DNA of 53,109 bases. It comes from Terriglobia bacterium (GTDB lineage: Bacteria; Acidobacteriota; UBA6911). The stretch lies in the NCBI GenBank assembly GCA_020072565.1, contig JAIQGI010000046.1:1-53109 (forward strand), read 5' to 3'. The translations under genes were made by a program, and so were the position numbers. This document shows, piece after piece, positions 22,294 through 31,397 of this stretch (position 1 is the stretch's first letter; every line of letters starts with the position of its first letter). Under the pieces are notes generated by a model, which saw only the letters and a list, made by a program, of their open reading frames with translations, ran no database searches and had not been told where the DNA came from.

Positions 22294-24177
22294 ATGAAGC
22301 GCCTTCTGCCTGTTCACGCTTTCGCTGGACTGTGCGCGTTTTTTGCGCCTGCGCTGGTTCTCTGCCAGCCTCAAAGCGTGATCCTCGGGGCAGCCACCTC
22401 GCTCGCAGACGGCAAGAATGCAAGCAATATCGCCGCGCAGCTGCCCGACGATCCGGACATCCCCCCCAAGATGCTCGACCTCATGCGCAGCTGCGAGACG
22501 CGCTATCTCGACGGATCGAGCCTGATCAAGGCCGGTGATTCCGCGAAAGCCCGGCTCGCGTTTGATGAGGCAGTCGACCTGCTCCTGAGATCCGAGTGGG
22601 AGATCACTTCCACCCCGGTGCTCAACCGCTATTTTCAGGATCTCATTCAGCGCATTCAGCGGGATGAGTCACGCTATCTCCGGCCCGAGGAGGACACCGG
22701 GGAAAAGCCGGAGCGCGCAGTCGTCGATGAACTCGAAAAGTTGGATCTGATCCCGATTCAGGTCGACCCGTCGCTCAAAGACGCCGTGGATGCCGACATC
22801 CTGAACACCAAGTACGACATCCCCATCCGGGTCAATGAAAGTGTCTACAAGGCACTCAATTTCTGGGTCAGCCACGGCCGCAAATTCTTCATCGATGGGA
22901 TGACACGCTCGGGCCGGTACCAGGAGATGATCGAGCGGGTCTTCCGTGAGGAATCGGTGCCTCGCGATTTGATGTACCTTGCGCAGGTCGAGAGTCTTTT
23001 CATGCCCAATGCCCTGTCGCGCGCTTTGGCCAGGGGAATCTGGCAGTTTACCAAGGGAACGGCAACCCGGTATGGGCTGAAGGTCAACAAATACATCGAC
23101 GAGCGCTCGGACCCGGAGAAGTCTACGCGCGCGGCCGCACGCTATCTCAACGACCTCTACGCCATGTTCAACGACTGGAACCTTGTGCTGGCGGCGTACA
23201 ACTGGGGCGAGGGAGCGGTTCAGCGGCTGGTCGACAGGAGCGGTCTTAGCGACTTCTGGCAATTGGCGGATCTGAAGCGGAAGATGCCCGCGGAGACCAA
23301 AAACCATGTTCCCCTGATCATGGCGAGCATAATTCTGGCGCGTAACCCGGAAAAATACGGCCTCCCCATCGAAATGGACCCCCCGCTCCGCTACGACCAG
23401 GTGCAGATCCCGAAGCGCGTCAATTTGAAGGCGGTGGCCAAGGCTCTGGACGTGCAGGTCGACGTGTTGACCAGGCTCAATCCGGCGCTGAAGAGCTACA
23501 ATACTCCGCCTGACAACCCGGATTTCGTGCTTAATGTGCCGCTGGGGATGGGCGAGAGCTTCAGCGAGAAGCTGGCGGCTTTGTCCTCCGGCGATCTCAA
23601 AGTGGATCCTGAGTTCAGTGGCCGCCACAGGGTCAAGCCAGGGGAGACTCTAACGGCAATTGCCTCACAATACGGGGTTTCGGTTGACGAACTCCAGGTA
23701 GCCAACAACATCGCGTCTCCTAAGCTGCTGCGCGCCGGAGCCTGGCTGCTGGTTCCCACAACCAGTGCAGCCGCCCGATCGGCCGGGAGGCCGGCACGAT
23801 CCGCAGCGTTCAGCGGCAGCTATCAGGTGCAGCCGGGGGAAACACTGTCGGAGATCGCAAAGCGATACTCCGTCCCGGTCGCCTCGCTCGAGAAAGCAAA
23901 CGGCATTAAATCTGCCGAGTCGCTGCGCGCCGGGGCCTTGCTCAAAGTGCCTTCGACGCCGGCAGTTAGTGAATCCGCTTCAAAGGCTGGTGAAGACCGC
24001 CGGCACGTGGTCAAGCCCGGCGAAACTCTGAGTTCGATTGCCGCCATTTATGGCATCACCGTTGCTGCTCTTCAGAAAGCGAACGGCATCCGCTCGCCCA
24101 AATCCCTGCAAGTCGGTGCAATGCTTCAGATCCCTCCCCCGGCGACCCAGAGGGCCTCGATTTCGAAGAAAGGTTAG
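22294..24177 (+). CDS. MltD-like lytic transglycosylase with three LysM domains
   Basis: This is a peptidoglycan-cleaving enzyme of 627 aa. A signal peptide is followed by an SLT/GH23 domain. It contains the catalytic glutamate in AQVESLF, the substrate-groove motif ALARGIWQFTKGTATRYGL, and NDWNLVLAAYNWGEGAVQRL. Three C-terminal LysM repeats follow, each opening PGETL, joined by Ala/Ser-rich linkers. LysM modules bind the glycan strand. The gene follows the S41 protease after 19 bp, probably in one transcript. MltD-type assignment rests on domain order. Confidence 0.93.
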   Translation: MKRLLPVHAFAGLCAFFAPALVLCQPQSVILGAATSLADGKNASNIAAQLPDDPDIPPKMLDLMRSCETRYLDGSSLIKAGDSAKARLAFDEAVDLLLRSEWEITSTPVLNRYFQDLIQRIQRDESRYLRPEEDTGEKPERAVVDELEKLDLIPIQVDPSLKDAVDADILNTKYDIPIRVNESVYKALNFWVSHGRKFFIDGMTRSGRYQEMIERVFREESVPRDLMYLAQVESLFMPNALSRALARGIWQFTKGTATRYGLKVNKYIDERSDPEKSTRAAARYLNDLYAMFNDWNLVLAAYNWGEGAVQRLVDRSGLSDFWQLADLKRKMPAETKNHVPLIMASIILARNPEKYGLPIEMDPPLRYDQVQIPKRVNLKAVAKALDVQVDVLTRLNPALKSYNTPPDNPDFVLNVPLGMGESFSEKLAALSSGDLKVDPEFSGRHRVKPGETLTAIASQYGVSVDELQVANNIASPKLLRAGAWLLVPTTSAAARSAGRPARSAAFSGSYQVQPGETLSEIAKRYSVPVASLEKANGIKSAESLRAGALLKVPSTPAVSESASKAGEDRRHVVKPGETLSSIAAIYGITVAALQKANGIRSPKSLQVGAMLQIPPPATQRASISKKG

Positions 24178-24189
24178 CATCCCGACGAA

Positions 24190-24300
24190 CTGAGTCGCAT
24201 AAAATCTCAAGGCAGAAGGCGCCGAGAGCGCTGAGAAGATGGAACGAAATTCGCGCTCTGCGGGATCTGCGCCCTTTGCTTTGATCTGTCGGGCACGTAA
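24190..24300 (+). repeat. CGCCGAGAG / CTCTGCG degenerate repeat
   Basis: The gap between the transglycosylase and the permeases contains AATCTCAAGGCAGAAGGCGC, CGAGAGCGCTGAGAAG, and then CGCTCTGCGGGATCTGCGCC facing it. It is another member of the repeat class at 8351 and 40060, arranged here as a loose palindrome. Confidence 0.5.
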
Positions 24301-24344
24301 TGATTTCCAGAACCTTGGACCCCGTTTATTCGTATCAATGAATC

Positions 24345-25655
24345 ATGAATGCGACCTATAACGAACTTAACGCTCCCATGTTGACAGCCCAGGTTCTCGC
24401 ACCGTCTGCGCCTCGCGTCCGACGACCGCTCGTGACCGTCTGGGAAGCGTTTGTCATCGCTGCTGACTCGATCTGGTCCCACAAGCTCCGGTCGGTGCTC
24501 ACGCTCCTGGGAATCATCATCGGCGTAGCATCGGTTGTTGCGGTGGGCGGCGCCATCGAAGGGCTCGGCTTTTACATCAAAGACCGCCTGACCTCCACGT
24601 TCGGAAGCAACACGTTTATCGTGGCCCGGATTGCCCGGGTAAACATGTCGGAGGAGGAATACGAGAAGGTGATCAAGCGCAACAAGCGGCTCTACCTGGA
24701 CGACATGCGCGCCGTCGAGGAGCGCTGCGCTGACTGCGCGGCCATCAATACCAACATGAGCCGGACTGCCGACGCCAAGGCGGGAAACCGCACCTTCTAC
24801 GACGCCAACATCAGAGGAGTAACCGAAGACGCCCCCAAGATTCAGGAACTGATTGTTGCAGAAGGCCGATTCATTTCATCGTTCGATACCCAGCACTCGA
24901 GGCCCGTGGCCGTGCTGGGAGAGGCGATTCGCAAGGAACTGTTCGGCCCTGTCGATGTCATGGGGAAACAGATCAGGATCGGCCCGGATTCCTTCAACGT
25001 CATCGGGGTGGAAAAGGAGAACGGCACATTCTTCGGCCAATCGCTGGATAACAACATCTACATCCCGTACACGGCGTTCATGAAGATATTCGCCCAACGC
25101 TCCGTCAACTTCCAGGTGAAGGCCCCATCAGAGGAGGACCTGGTATCTACACAGGATCAGGTGCGTGTGGTGCTGAGGTCGCGCCATAAGCTGCACCCGA
25201 ACCAGGATGACGACTTCGACATCCTGGGGAGCGAGGCGATACAGAACGCCATCGGCCAGTTCACCGGAGCGATCGCCGCAGTGGTAACACCGATCACCCT
25301 GATTTCGCTGGTGGTCGGGGGGATCGTGGTCATGAATATCATGCTGGTGACGGTGACGGAACGGACTGTGGAAATTGGAATGCGGAAAGCGCTGGGAGCG
25401 CGGCGCCGCGATATCCTCTTGCAGTTTCTGATCGAATCCTCCCTGCTCGCTTCTCTCGGGGGTGCGCTCGGGCTGGTTCTCGCTTACGTGATCGCTGTCA
25501 TCATCAGGGGCACGACACCGATCCCGATGACCATAACCATCGGCTATATTCTGCTCGCTCTCCTGGCCTCGGGGGGGATCGGGCTGATCTCAGGCATTTA
25601 TCCGGCCCATCGGGCAGCAAAGCTTGATCCTATTGTCGCCCTTGCCAGAGAGTAA
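24345..25655 (+). CDS. MacB-like ABC transporter permease
   Basis: This 436-aa membrane protein of the MacB/FtsX type has an N-terminal helix (SVLTLLGIIIGVASVVAVGG), a large periplasmic MacB_PCD domain (about 65-290) and three C-terminal helices with the FtsX signature VTERTVEIGMRKALGARR. Such subunits couple cytoplasmic ATP hydrolysis to mechanical motion of the periplasmic domain, for export of toxins or lipoproteins from the periplasm. ATG 24345 lacks a ribosome-binding site. ATG 24378 is an alternative. The second permease follows after 3 bp. No ATP-binding subunit or membrane-fusion protein is in the window. Confidence 0.9.
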   Translation: MNATYNELNAPMLTAQVLAPSAPRVRRPLVTVWEAFVIAADSIWSHKLRSVLTLLGIIIGVASVVAVGGAIEGLGFYIKDRLTSTFGSNTFIVARIARVNMSEEEYEKVIKRNKRLYLDDMRAVEERCADCAAINTNMSRTADAKAGNRTFYDANIRGVTEDAPKIQELIVAEGRFISSFDTQHSRPVAVLGEAIRKELFGPVDVMGKQIRIGPDSFNVIGVEKENGTFFGQSLDNNIYIPYTAFMKIFAQRSVNFQVKAPSEEDLVSTQDQVRVVLRSRHKLHPNQDDDFDILGSEAIQNAIGQFTGAIAAVVTPITLISLVVGGIVVMNIMLVTVTERTVEIGMRKALGARRRDILLQFLIESSLLASLGGALGLVLAYVIAVIIRGTTPIPMTITIGYILLALLASGGIGLISGIYPAHRAAKLDPIVALARE

Positions 25656-25658
25656 GGT

Positions 25659-26906
25659 ATGAACGGCTTTCAGCAGAAAGAAAACGTGACCATGGCGTTG
25701 CAGACGCTGATGGCCCACAAATTCCGGTCGTTCCTGACGGTACTCGGAATCATCATCGGTGTGCTGACCGTCGTGGTCATCGCCTCGATACTCACCGGGA
25801 TGCGTCAAAGCATCATCAGCATCGTCCAGGAGTTCGGTACCGACAACGTGTTTGCGTTCCATCTCGGCATGGGACCGCGCATTGGAGGCCGCCGGCCCAG
25901 AGACGAGATGATGCGCAAGCCCTTGACCGTCGCCGACGCGCTGGCTATCAAGGAGCAATGCGTGTCGGTGAAGGACGTCACCTGGCAGGGATTCCCGCGC
26001 CAGACCCAGGTCTCGATCAAATACCAGGGGAATGTCGCCCGCAATTTCTCGTTCACCGGTGTACCTGCCAATTATGCAGACGTTTCCAATACATCATTGA
26101 TCAATGGGCGCTTCTTTACCGAAACCGAGGATTCTCACGGCGTCAATGTCGTTGTGCTCGGTCCCGACATCAAGGATGCCCTGTTCCCCCAGACCGATCC
26201 GATCGGTAAGCGGATATTGATCAATGGCCATCCATTTACCGTCCTGGGAATTACGGAGAAGAGCAAGGCGGGAGCGATGGGGGACAACTCGAGGGACTAC
26301 GCTGTCCTCGTTCCCTACCGATCCATGATGAAAATGATGCCATGGGAGGATTGGAACTTCCTGCTAATCCAGGCGCAGGAGGGGAAGCTCTCCACCGCTC
26401 TTGACGAGGTCGAAAGCCTGTTGCGGCGTCGGCGCGGCGTGAAGCCCAACGAAGCGAACAACTTCGACCTCTCAACCGCGGACCGGTTGATCCAGCAGTT
26501 CGACGCCATCACGGCTTCGGTGGGGCTCATTGCCATTGCCATCTCGAGCATCGGCCTGCTGGTCGGCGGTATCGGGGTCATGAACATCATGCTGGTCTCG
26601 GTCACGGAAAGGACGAGAGAAATCGGGGTGCGCAAAGCCGTTGGCGCGACACGCCGGGACATCATCTTCCAGTTCCTCGTCGAGGCCATGACTCTGACGG
26701 GCGTGGGCGGCATCTTCGGCGTGGTCCTTGCGATAGCAACGAGTTACATAGTCATGGCTCTGGTACCGTCACTGCCGGCGAGCATTCCTCTGTGGGCGGT
26801 GATCACCGGCTTTGTCGTCTCGGTCACGATTGGACTGGTCTTCGGCGTCTGGCCTGCACGCAAAGCCGCCTACCTCGATCCCATCGACGCGCTCCGCTAC
26901 GAATGA
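25659..26906 (+). CDS. MacB-like ABC transporter permease
   Basis: This second permease of 415 aa has the same topology as its neighbour: first helix near 20-45, MacB_PCD domain, then three helices with VTERTREIGVRKAVGATRRD. The two are diverged paralogues, consistent with a heterodimeric transporter. The start at 25659 is 3 bp after the previous stop; ATG 25692 is also possible. Its last 10 bases overlap the convergent recQ. No ATPase gene is adjacent, so the energising subunit must be encoded elsewhere. The substrate is unknown. Confidence 0.9.
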   Translation: MNGFQQKENVTMALQTLMAHKFRSFLTVLGIIIGVLTVVVIASILTGMRQSIISIVQEFGTDNVFAFHLGMGPRIGGRRPRDEMMRKPLTVADALAIKEQCVSVKDVTWQGFPRQTQVSIKYQGNVARNFSFTGVPANYADVSNTSLINGRFFTETEDSHGVNVVVLGPDIKDALFPQTDPIGKRILINGHPFTVLGITEKSKAGAMGDNSRDYAVLVPYRSMMKMMPWEDWNFLLIQAQEGKLSTALDEVESLLRRRRGVKPNEANNFDLSTADRLIQQFDAITASVGLIAIAISSIGLLVGGIGVMNIMLVSVTERTREIGVRKAVGATRRDIIFQFLVEAMTLTGVGGIFGVVLAIATSYIVMALVPSLPASIPLWAVITGFVVSVTIGLVFGVWPARKAAYLDPIDALRYE

Positions 26907-28717
26907 TCCATGTCGAGGGAATTGGCTAGGCAGTAGTGGCGGATGGCGCTTAACATCGCTTCTCCGTACTGTTCGAGTTTCTTCTCCCCGACACCGGAGA
27001 CACGCAGGAAAGCCGCGGACGTGGAAGGGCGCTTCCGGGCCATATCCCGCAGGGCGGCGTCACCGAAAACAATGTAAGCGGGCATGGCCCGCTCCTGCGC
27101 CAGTTTCCGGCGCAGCAGGCGCAGCTCATCGAACAACCCTCGATCGACACCTTCCCACGAATCCTTCGCCGGAGCAGGTTTGGGCGTCGGCTTCTTCTTT
27201 GCTGGTTCGAGCAAAAGCGGCTGCTCCTTGCCCTTAAGAACGCGCCGCCCCTTGTCGGTGAGCTTGAGCACCCCATACTCGCCGACCCGCTCTACGCATT
27301 CCTGCTCCACGAGCTGTTCGATCCAGTCTCTCACGGCGGATTTGCTTTCTTTGGAGAGAAGCCCATAGGTGCTCAGCTCGTCGTGGTGATTGGCCACAAT
27401 CCGGTCTTCACGGGAACCTGTCAGCACGCCGGCGGTGTAATCCGCGCCGAAGCGCTCCCCCTGGCGCAGCACGCTCGACAGTATCTTCTGCGCCACCACC
27501 AGCGCGTCCGGAACCCCTTCGATCTCGCCGAGGCAGATATCGCATGCCTGGCAGCCCTGCTGGTCGAGATCCTGTCCGAAGTAGTTGATGATCGCCTTGT
27601 GACGGCAGGAAACTCCGCTGCAGTAACGGTACATCTGGCCAAGCTTGTGTGCGGCGATATCGTGCACCTGCGGTTCCGACTCCTCCAGAATGCGCTTCCA
27701 GGTCAGATAGTCGGCGCCGGAATAGAAAAGGAGGCACTCGGCATCCAGGCCATCGCGTCCGGCGCGGCCGCTCTCCTGCTGGTAGTGCTCAAGCGACTTG
27801 GGCATGCCGGCGTGGATGACGTATCGGACGTTGGACTTGTCGATGCCCATACCGAAGGCGACGGTGGCGACGATGATGTCGACTTTCTCATCAATAAAGG
27901 CGTTCTGGCTCTCTTTTCTTTCTTCGTCTGTCATGCCGGCGTGATAGGGCGCCACAATGTAGCCGCGATCGGTCAGCTGCCGGCTCATTTCGTCCACGTC
28001 GGCGCGCCGGATGCAATAGATGATCCCGGATTCGCCCCGATGACGCTCCAGCACGTCGCTGATTTGTCTGGACGAGTTGGCGCGGCGGCGGACGCGATAG
28101 AGGAGATTCGGCCGGTCGAACCTGCCGACAAATATCTCGGGGCGATCCAGACCCAACTGTTCCGCAATGTCGCGGCGCACGTGCTCCGTCGCCGTGGCGG
28201 TGTAGGCTCCGATGGGGATTCCCGGCAACGCATCCCTCAGGATGCGCAGCTGGCGGTACTCAGGCCTGAAGTCGTGGCCCCACATGCTGACGCAGTGCGC
28301 TTCGTCGACCGCGACCGAGGAAATGCCGCCGGCCTTGAGAAAATCGAGAAATCCTTCCATCATGAGTCGTTCCGGCGACACATAAAGAAGCTTCAGTTTG
28401 CAGCCTCGCAACCGGTTGTAGATCTCGATCTTATCGGCATTGGAGACGGTGCTGTCGAGACGGGCCGCCGGGATGCCGTTCTCGAGCAGCGCATCCACCT
28501 GGTCTTTCATCAGCGAAAGCAGCGGCGAGATGACGAGCGTCAGCCCGGGCAGGACCAGCGCCGGAGCCTGAAAACAAAGCGATTTCCCCCCGCCGGTAGG
28601 GAGGACCACGATCGAGTCGCGTCCTGAGCAGACGCTGGTCATGGCTTCTTTCTGGAGCGGCAGAAAGCCTTCAAACCCCCAGTATTTTCGCAATACCTCT
28701 TCCACACCCTCGGGCAT
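26897..28717 (-). CDS. recQ: ATP-dependent DNA helicase RecQ
   Basis: This 3'-5' DNA helicase of recombinational repair is 606 aa. Motif I TGGGKS is at 41-46, DEAH at 138-141 in VAVDEAHCVSMWGHDFRPEY, motif VI QESGRAGRDG follows, and the RecQ zinc cysteines are in CRHKAIINYF and CQACDICLG at about 375-403. A winged-helix RQC domain and a C-terminal HRDC domain complete it. The linker ahead of HRDC is Lys/Pro-rich. The 3' end overlaps the converging permease gene by 10 bp. The length is typical. Confidence 0.96.
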   Translation of the reverse strand: MPEGVEEVLRKYWGFEGFLPLQKEAMTSVCSGRDSIVVLPTGGGKSLCFQAPALVLPGLTLVISPLLSLMKDQVDALLENGIPAARLDSTVSNADKIEIYNRLRGCKLKLLYVSPERLMMEGFLDFLKAGGISSVAVDEAHCVSMWGHDFRPEYRQLRILRDALPGIPIGAYTATATEHVRRDIAEQLGLDRPEIFVGRFDRPNLLYRVRRRANSSRQISDVLERHRGESGIIYCIRRADVDEMSRQLTDRGYIVAPYHAGMTDEERKESQNAFIDEKVDIIVATVAFGMGIDKSNVRYVIHAGMPKSLEHYQQESGRAGRDGLDAECLLFYSGADYLTWKRILEESEPQVHDIAAHKLGQMYRYCSGVSCRHKAIINYFGQDLDQQGCQACDICLGEIEGVPDALVVAQKILSSVLRQGERFGADYTAGVLTGSREDRIVANHHDELSTYGLLSKESKSAVRDWIEQLVEQECVERVGEYGVLKLTDKGRRVLKGKEQPLLLEPAKKKPTPKPAPAKDSWEGVDRGLFDELRLLRRKLAQERAMPAYIVFGDAALRDMARKRPSTSAAFLRVSGVGEKKLEQYGEAMLSAIRHYCLANSLDMDHS

Positions 28718-29014
28718 TCGCTGACCTCAAAAACGACTCATCGCCATATGGCTGCCCGTCAGCCGGCAGTCACAACAGGCCTGCGCGCGCGATAGCGCTC
28801 ACCGAGCCAACCCCGAAGCCAGGCGCACGGCATGACCATTATCACAGTGCCTCCCTTGGCTTTCACCATCAGTGTTTCAGAACGGGGCTGATTATTTCAC
28901 TTTGATCGAAAACTGGAAAGCTAAAGCGCCGAGAATACAGATCTGAAAGCGCGGAGACGGCAGAATATCGGAGGTCCCTGCCCGCCGGACGAGGATCGAT
29001 GCAACAACTGGGGT
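28718..29014. other. Non-coding region upstream of recQ
   Basis: No gene is supported here. On the minus strand GATAAT with GTGAAA 17 bp upstream (near 28850-28880) could be a weak recQ promoter. Around 28915-28965 short CGCCGAGA/GCGCGGAGA units of the CGCAGAG class appear. Two further repeats follow to 29205. Confidence 0.35.
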
Positions 29015-29147
29015 ACTGTCTGTCATGCCCGGGTCCACCCACCTGCATGACAAACTCATGTATCTCTGGTTGGCGAGCGTCGGGATCGGGATCGCAATCG
29101 CTATCGGCTCTGGCCGGGTAAGGGTTCCGATTGCGATGCCGATTTGT
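29015..29147 (-). repeat. Dispersed hexamer-core repeat, copy B (inverted)
   Basis: Read on the minus strand this segment has the order seen at 36945-37085: TCGGCATCGCAATCGGAAC, then CCGG..AGAGCCGATAGCGA, then GATCCCGATCCCGACG, CTCGCCAACCAGAGATACAT, GAGTTTGTCATGC, and a terminal GGGCATGACAGACAGT. It lacks the GCGCGCC part of the other flanks but keeps a palindromic end. It sits between recQ and the end of sufT. Confidence 0.75.
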
Positions 29148-29154
29148 CTGTTGC

Positions 29155-29205
29155 AGAACCGAAAATCCTCTGCGGCCTCTGCGCCCTCCGCGTTGAGGCT
29201 TTAGG
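29155..29205 (+). repeat. CGCAGAG-type degenerate repeat
   Basis: AATCCTCTGCGGCCTCTGCG followed by CCCTCCGCGTTGAGGCTTTA: a clean example of the 8-9 base unit class, close to the 3' end of the suf operon. Confidence 0.6.
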
Positions 29206-29243
29206 TTGCGGATATTCCGCGACGTGTATTTCGTGGCCTGTTT

Positions 29244-29660
29244 CTAGAAGATGCCCAACTGGAGTTTGGCGGCTTCGGACATCATATCCGGGTTCCAGGG
29301 GGGATCCCAAACCAGCACCACCTTGGCACCGGAGACGCCCGGCACCAGCTGGACCTTGCCTTCGATTTCGGGCACGAGCGATCCGGCGACCGGGCAGCCC
29401 GGGGAGGTAAGAGTCATGCGCACCACGACCTTGCCGGCTGCGTCCACATCAACGTTGTAGACCAGCCCGAGCTCATAGATGTCGATGGGGATTTCGGGAT
29501 CATAAACGGTGTGCAGGACCTCAATCACGGCCTGTTCGATTTCATCGGCGTTGAACACCCTCGCGGTTTTTTCCTCAATCGGAGCCGGCTCTGCCGCAGG
29601 AGCATCCGCCACGGGAACGGCATCCGGCTTTTTCCGCCCGAAAAGTCTGCGAAAATTCAT
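29244..29660 (-). CDS. sufT: SufT-like metal-sulfur cluster assembly factor (DUF59)
   Basis: This 138-residue protein has a MIP18/DUF59 domain: DEIEQAVIEVLHTVYDPEIP, IYELGLVYNV, MTLTSPGCPVAGSL and VLVWDPPWNPDMMSE. Such proteins help mature Fe-S enzymes downstream of the SUF scaffold. A Pro/Ala-rich stretch of about 45 residues precedes the domain. The start is ATG 29660, because CGGAG lies 8 nt upstream; ATG 29666, overlapping the sufU stop, is too close to it. It is the last gene of the suf operon. Confidence 0.9.
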   Translation of the reverse strand: MNFRRLFGRKKPDAVPVADAPAAEPAPIEEKTARVFNADEIEQAVIEVLHTVYDPEIPIDIYELGLVYNVDVDAAGKVVVRMTLTSPGCPVAGSLVPEIEGKVQLVPGVSGAKVVLVWDPPWNPDMMSEAAKLQLGIF

Positions 29661-29665
29661 AAGCA

Positions 29666-30118
29666 TCACTCCGTCGCGACGGTTTCCTGGCTCCCCTCCA
29701 GAGCCGCGCGCATGGTGTGCCAGGCGAGGGTTGCGCACTTGACCCGGACGGGATATTCACGCACGCCGGAAAACACCGCGAGTTTGCCGAGGCCCGCGCT
29801 GTCGGCGTCTGCAGGACTCCTTCCGGTAACCAGATCGTGGAAGCGCTGAAAGATCTGCGCCACTTCGGTTTCAGACTTGCCTTTGAGGCTCTCGGTCATC
29901 ATCGAAGCCGAAGCCGTCGAAATCGCGCAGCCGGACCCCTGGAAGGCGATGTCCCGAACAATCCCGTTTTCCATGCGGACGAAAACGGTCACTTTGTCTC
30001 CGCACAGGGGGTTGAACCCATCGGCATGCTTGTTCGCATCTTCGGGCCTGCGGAAGTTCCGCGGCCGCTTGTGGTGGTCGAGTATGACTTCCTGGTAGAG
30101 CTCGCGAAGGTCGGGCAT
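29666..30118 (-). CDS. sufU: Iron-sulfur assembly protein SufU
   Basis: This is a zinc-dependent sulfur acceptor that relays persulfide from SufS, 150 aa. The three conserved cysteines are C39 (NPLCGD, with D41), C64 (GSGCAIS) and C128 (VKCATLAW). The presence of SufU rather than SufE is typical of Gram-positive-type SUF systems but is also found in Acidobacteriota and others. The start shares a base with the sufS stop (TGATG). Confidence 0.95.
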   Translation of the reverse strand: MPDLRELYQEVILDHHKRPRNFRRPEDANKHADGFNPLCGDKVTVFVRMENGIVRDIAFQGSGCAISTASASMMTESLKGKSETEVAQIFQRFHDLVTGRSPADADSAGLGKLAVFSGVREYPVRVKCATLAWHTMRAALEGSQETVATE

Positions 30119-31377
30119 CAGGCAAATACCTCGGATACTTTTCGAATTCCGGCCACCAGGACGTCGATCTCCTCGCGGGTATTGTAGAAGGCCAGCGAGG
30201 CTCGGGCCGTGGCCGGCAGGTTGAAGAAGTCCATCACCGGCTGGGCGCAGTGATGGCCCGTCCGGATGGCGATACCCTCCTGATCGAGGATGGTGCCGAC
30301 ATCATGCGGATGGACGCCGTCGACGACGAAAGAAAGCACGCCGGCCTTTTCCCTAGCAGTTCCGATCAGCCGCACACCGCCGAGGCCCGAGAACGCCTCC
30401 GTGGCGTACTGCAGCAGGTCGTGTTCGTATGCGGCGATCCGGTCCATGCCGATTTCCTGCAGGTAGTCAATCGCGGCGCCGAGAGCAATACCGGCCGCGA
30501 TGCTCGGAGTGCCGGCTTCGAACTTGTAGGGGAGCCGGTTGTAAATGGTCTTCTCAAAAGTGACCGAGCTGATCATGTCGCCGCCGCCTTGATAAGGGGG
30601 CATGGCCTCGAGCAGGCGGGCTTTGCCGTAGAGCGCTCCGATGCCCGTGGGGCCGTACATCTTGTGGCCCGAGAAGGCGTAGAAGTCGCAGTCGAGCCCG
30701 GCCACATCCACTTTCGTATGCGGCACCGCCTGAGCCCCATCGATCAGCACCGGAAGGTTGCGCTGGTGGGCCAGGTCTATCATGCGGCGCACCGGGTTCA
30801 CGGTCCCGAGAGCGTTCGACACGTGAGCAACGGACACGAGCCGCGTACGCGGTGTGAGCAGCGCTTCATATTCATCCAGCAGCAGTTCGCCGTGCCGGTT
30901 CATGGGGATAATCCGGAGGCGCGCGCCCTTTTCCTCGCAGATGATCTGCCACGGGACGATGTTGGAGTGGTGCTCCAGGGCGGAAATCAGAATTTCGTCT
31001 CCCGCCCCGAGGCGCGGCCGGGCGTAGCTCTGCGCCACCAGATTGATCGCCTCCGTCGCCCCGCGCACGAAGATGATCTCCTTGTCATCGGCAGCGTTGA
31101 TGAAATGCCTGATCTTGGCCCGGCTGTCCTCGTAAGCCTTAGTCGCGCGTTCGCTGAGGAGATGTACCCCACGATGGATGTTGGAGCAGTCGTTGGTGTA
31201 AAACGCGACGAGTGCGTCGATGACCGCCTGGGGCTTCTGGGTCGTGGCGGCATTGTCCAGGTAGACGAGCGGCTTGCCGTAAACCTTCTGCCTCAGCGCG
31301 GGGAAGTCGCGGCGAATCCTCTCGACGTCGAACTCGAGGCGCTTTTCGCTCTGGTAAATCTCACCGGCGGTCTTCAT
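30118..31377 (-). CDS. sufS: Cysteine desulfurase SufS
   Basis: This PLP enzyme takes sulfur from cysteine for Fe-S cluster building, giving alanine. It is 419 aa. The cofactor lysine is K239 in SGHKMYGPTG, and the persulfide-carrying cysteine is C377 in RTGHHCAQPVM, matching group II desulfurases. The His loop HHSNIVPW is intact. It is placed 20 bp after sufD and directly abuts sufU, its sulfur acceptor. Confidence 0.96.
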   Translation of the reverse strand: MKTAGEIYQSEKRLEFDVERIRRDFPALRQKVYGKPLVYLDNAATTQKPQAVIDALVAFYTNDCSNIHRGVHLLSERATKAYEDSRAKIRHFINAADDKEIIFVRGATEAINLVAQSYARPRLGAGDEILISALEHHSNIVPWQIICEEKGARLRIIPMNRHGELLLDEYEALLTPRTRLVSVAHVSNALGTVNPVRRMIDLAHQRNLPVLIDGAQAVPHTKVDVAGLDCDFYAFSGHKMYGPTGIGALYGKARLLEAMPPYQGGGDMISSVTFEKTIYNRLPYKFEAGTPSIAAGIALGAAIDYLQEIGMDRIAAYEHDLLQYATEAFSGLGGVRLIGTAREKAGVLSFVVDGVHPHDVGTILDQEGIAIRTGHHCAQPVMDFFNLPATARASLAFYNTREEIDVLVAGIRKVSEVFA

Positions 31378-31397
31378 AGCAGCACATCACCCCCTTT

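Noticed and set aside
27383-28627. 414-codon frame opposite recQ
   Set aside because: Shadow of RecQ; composition typical of antisense frames.
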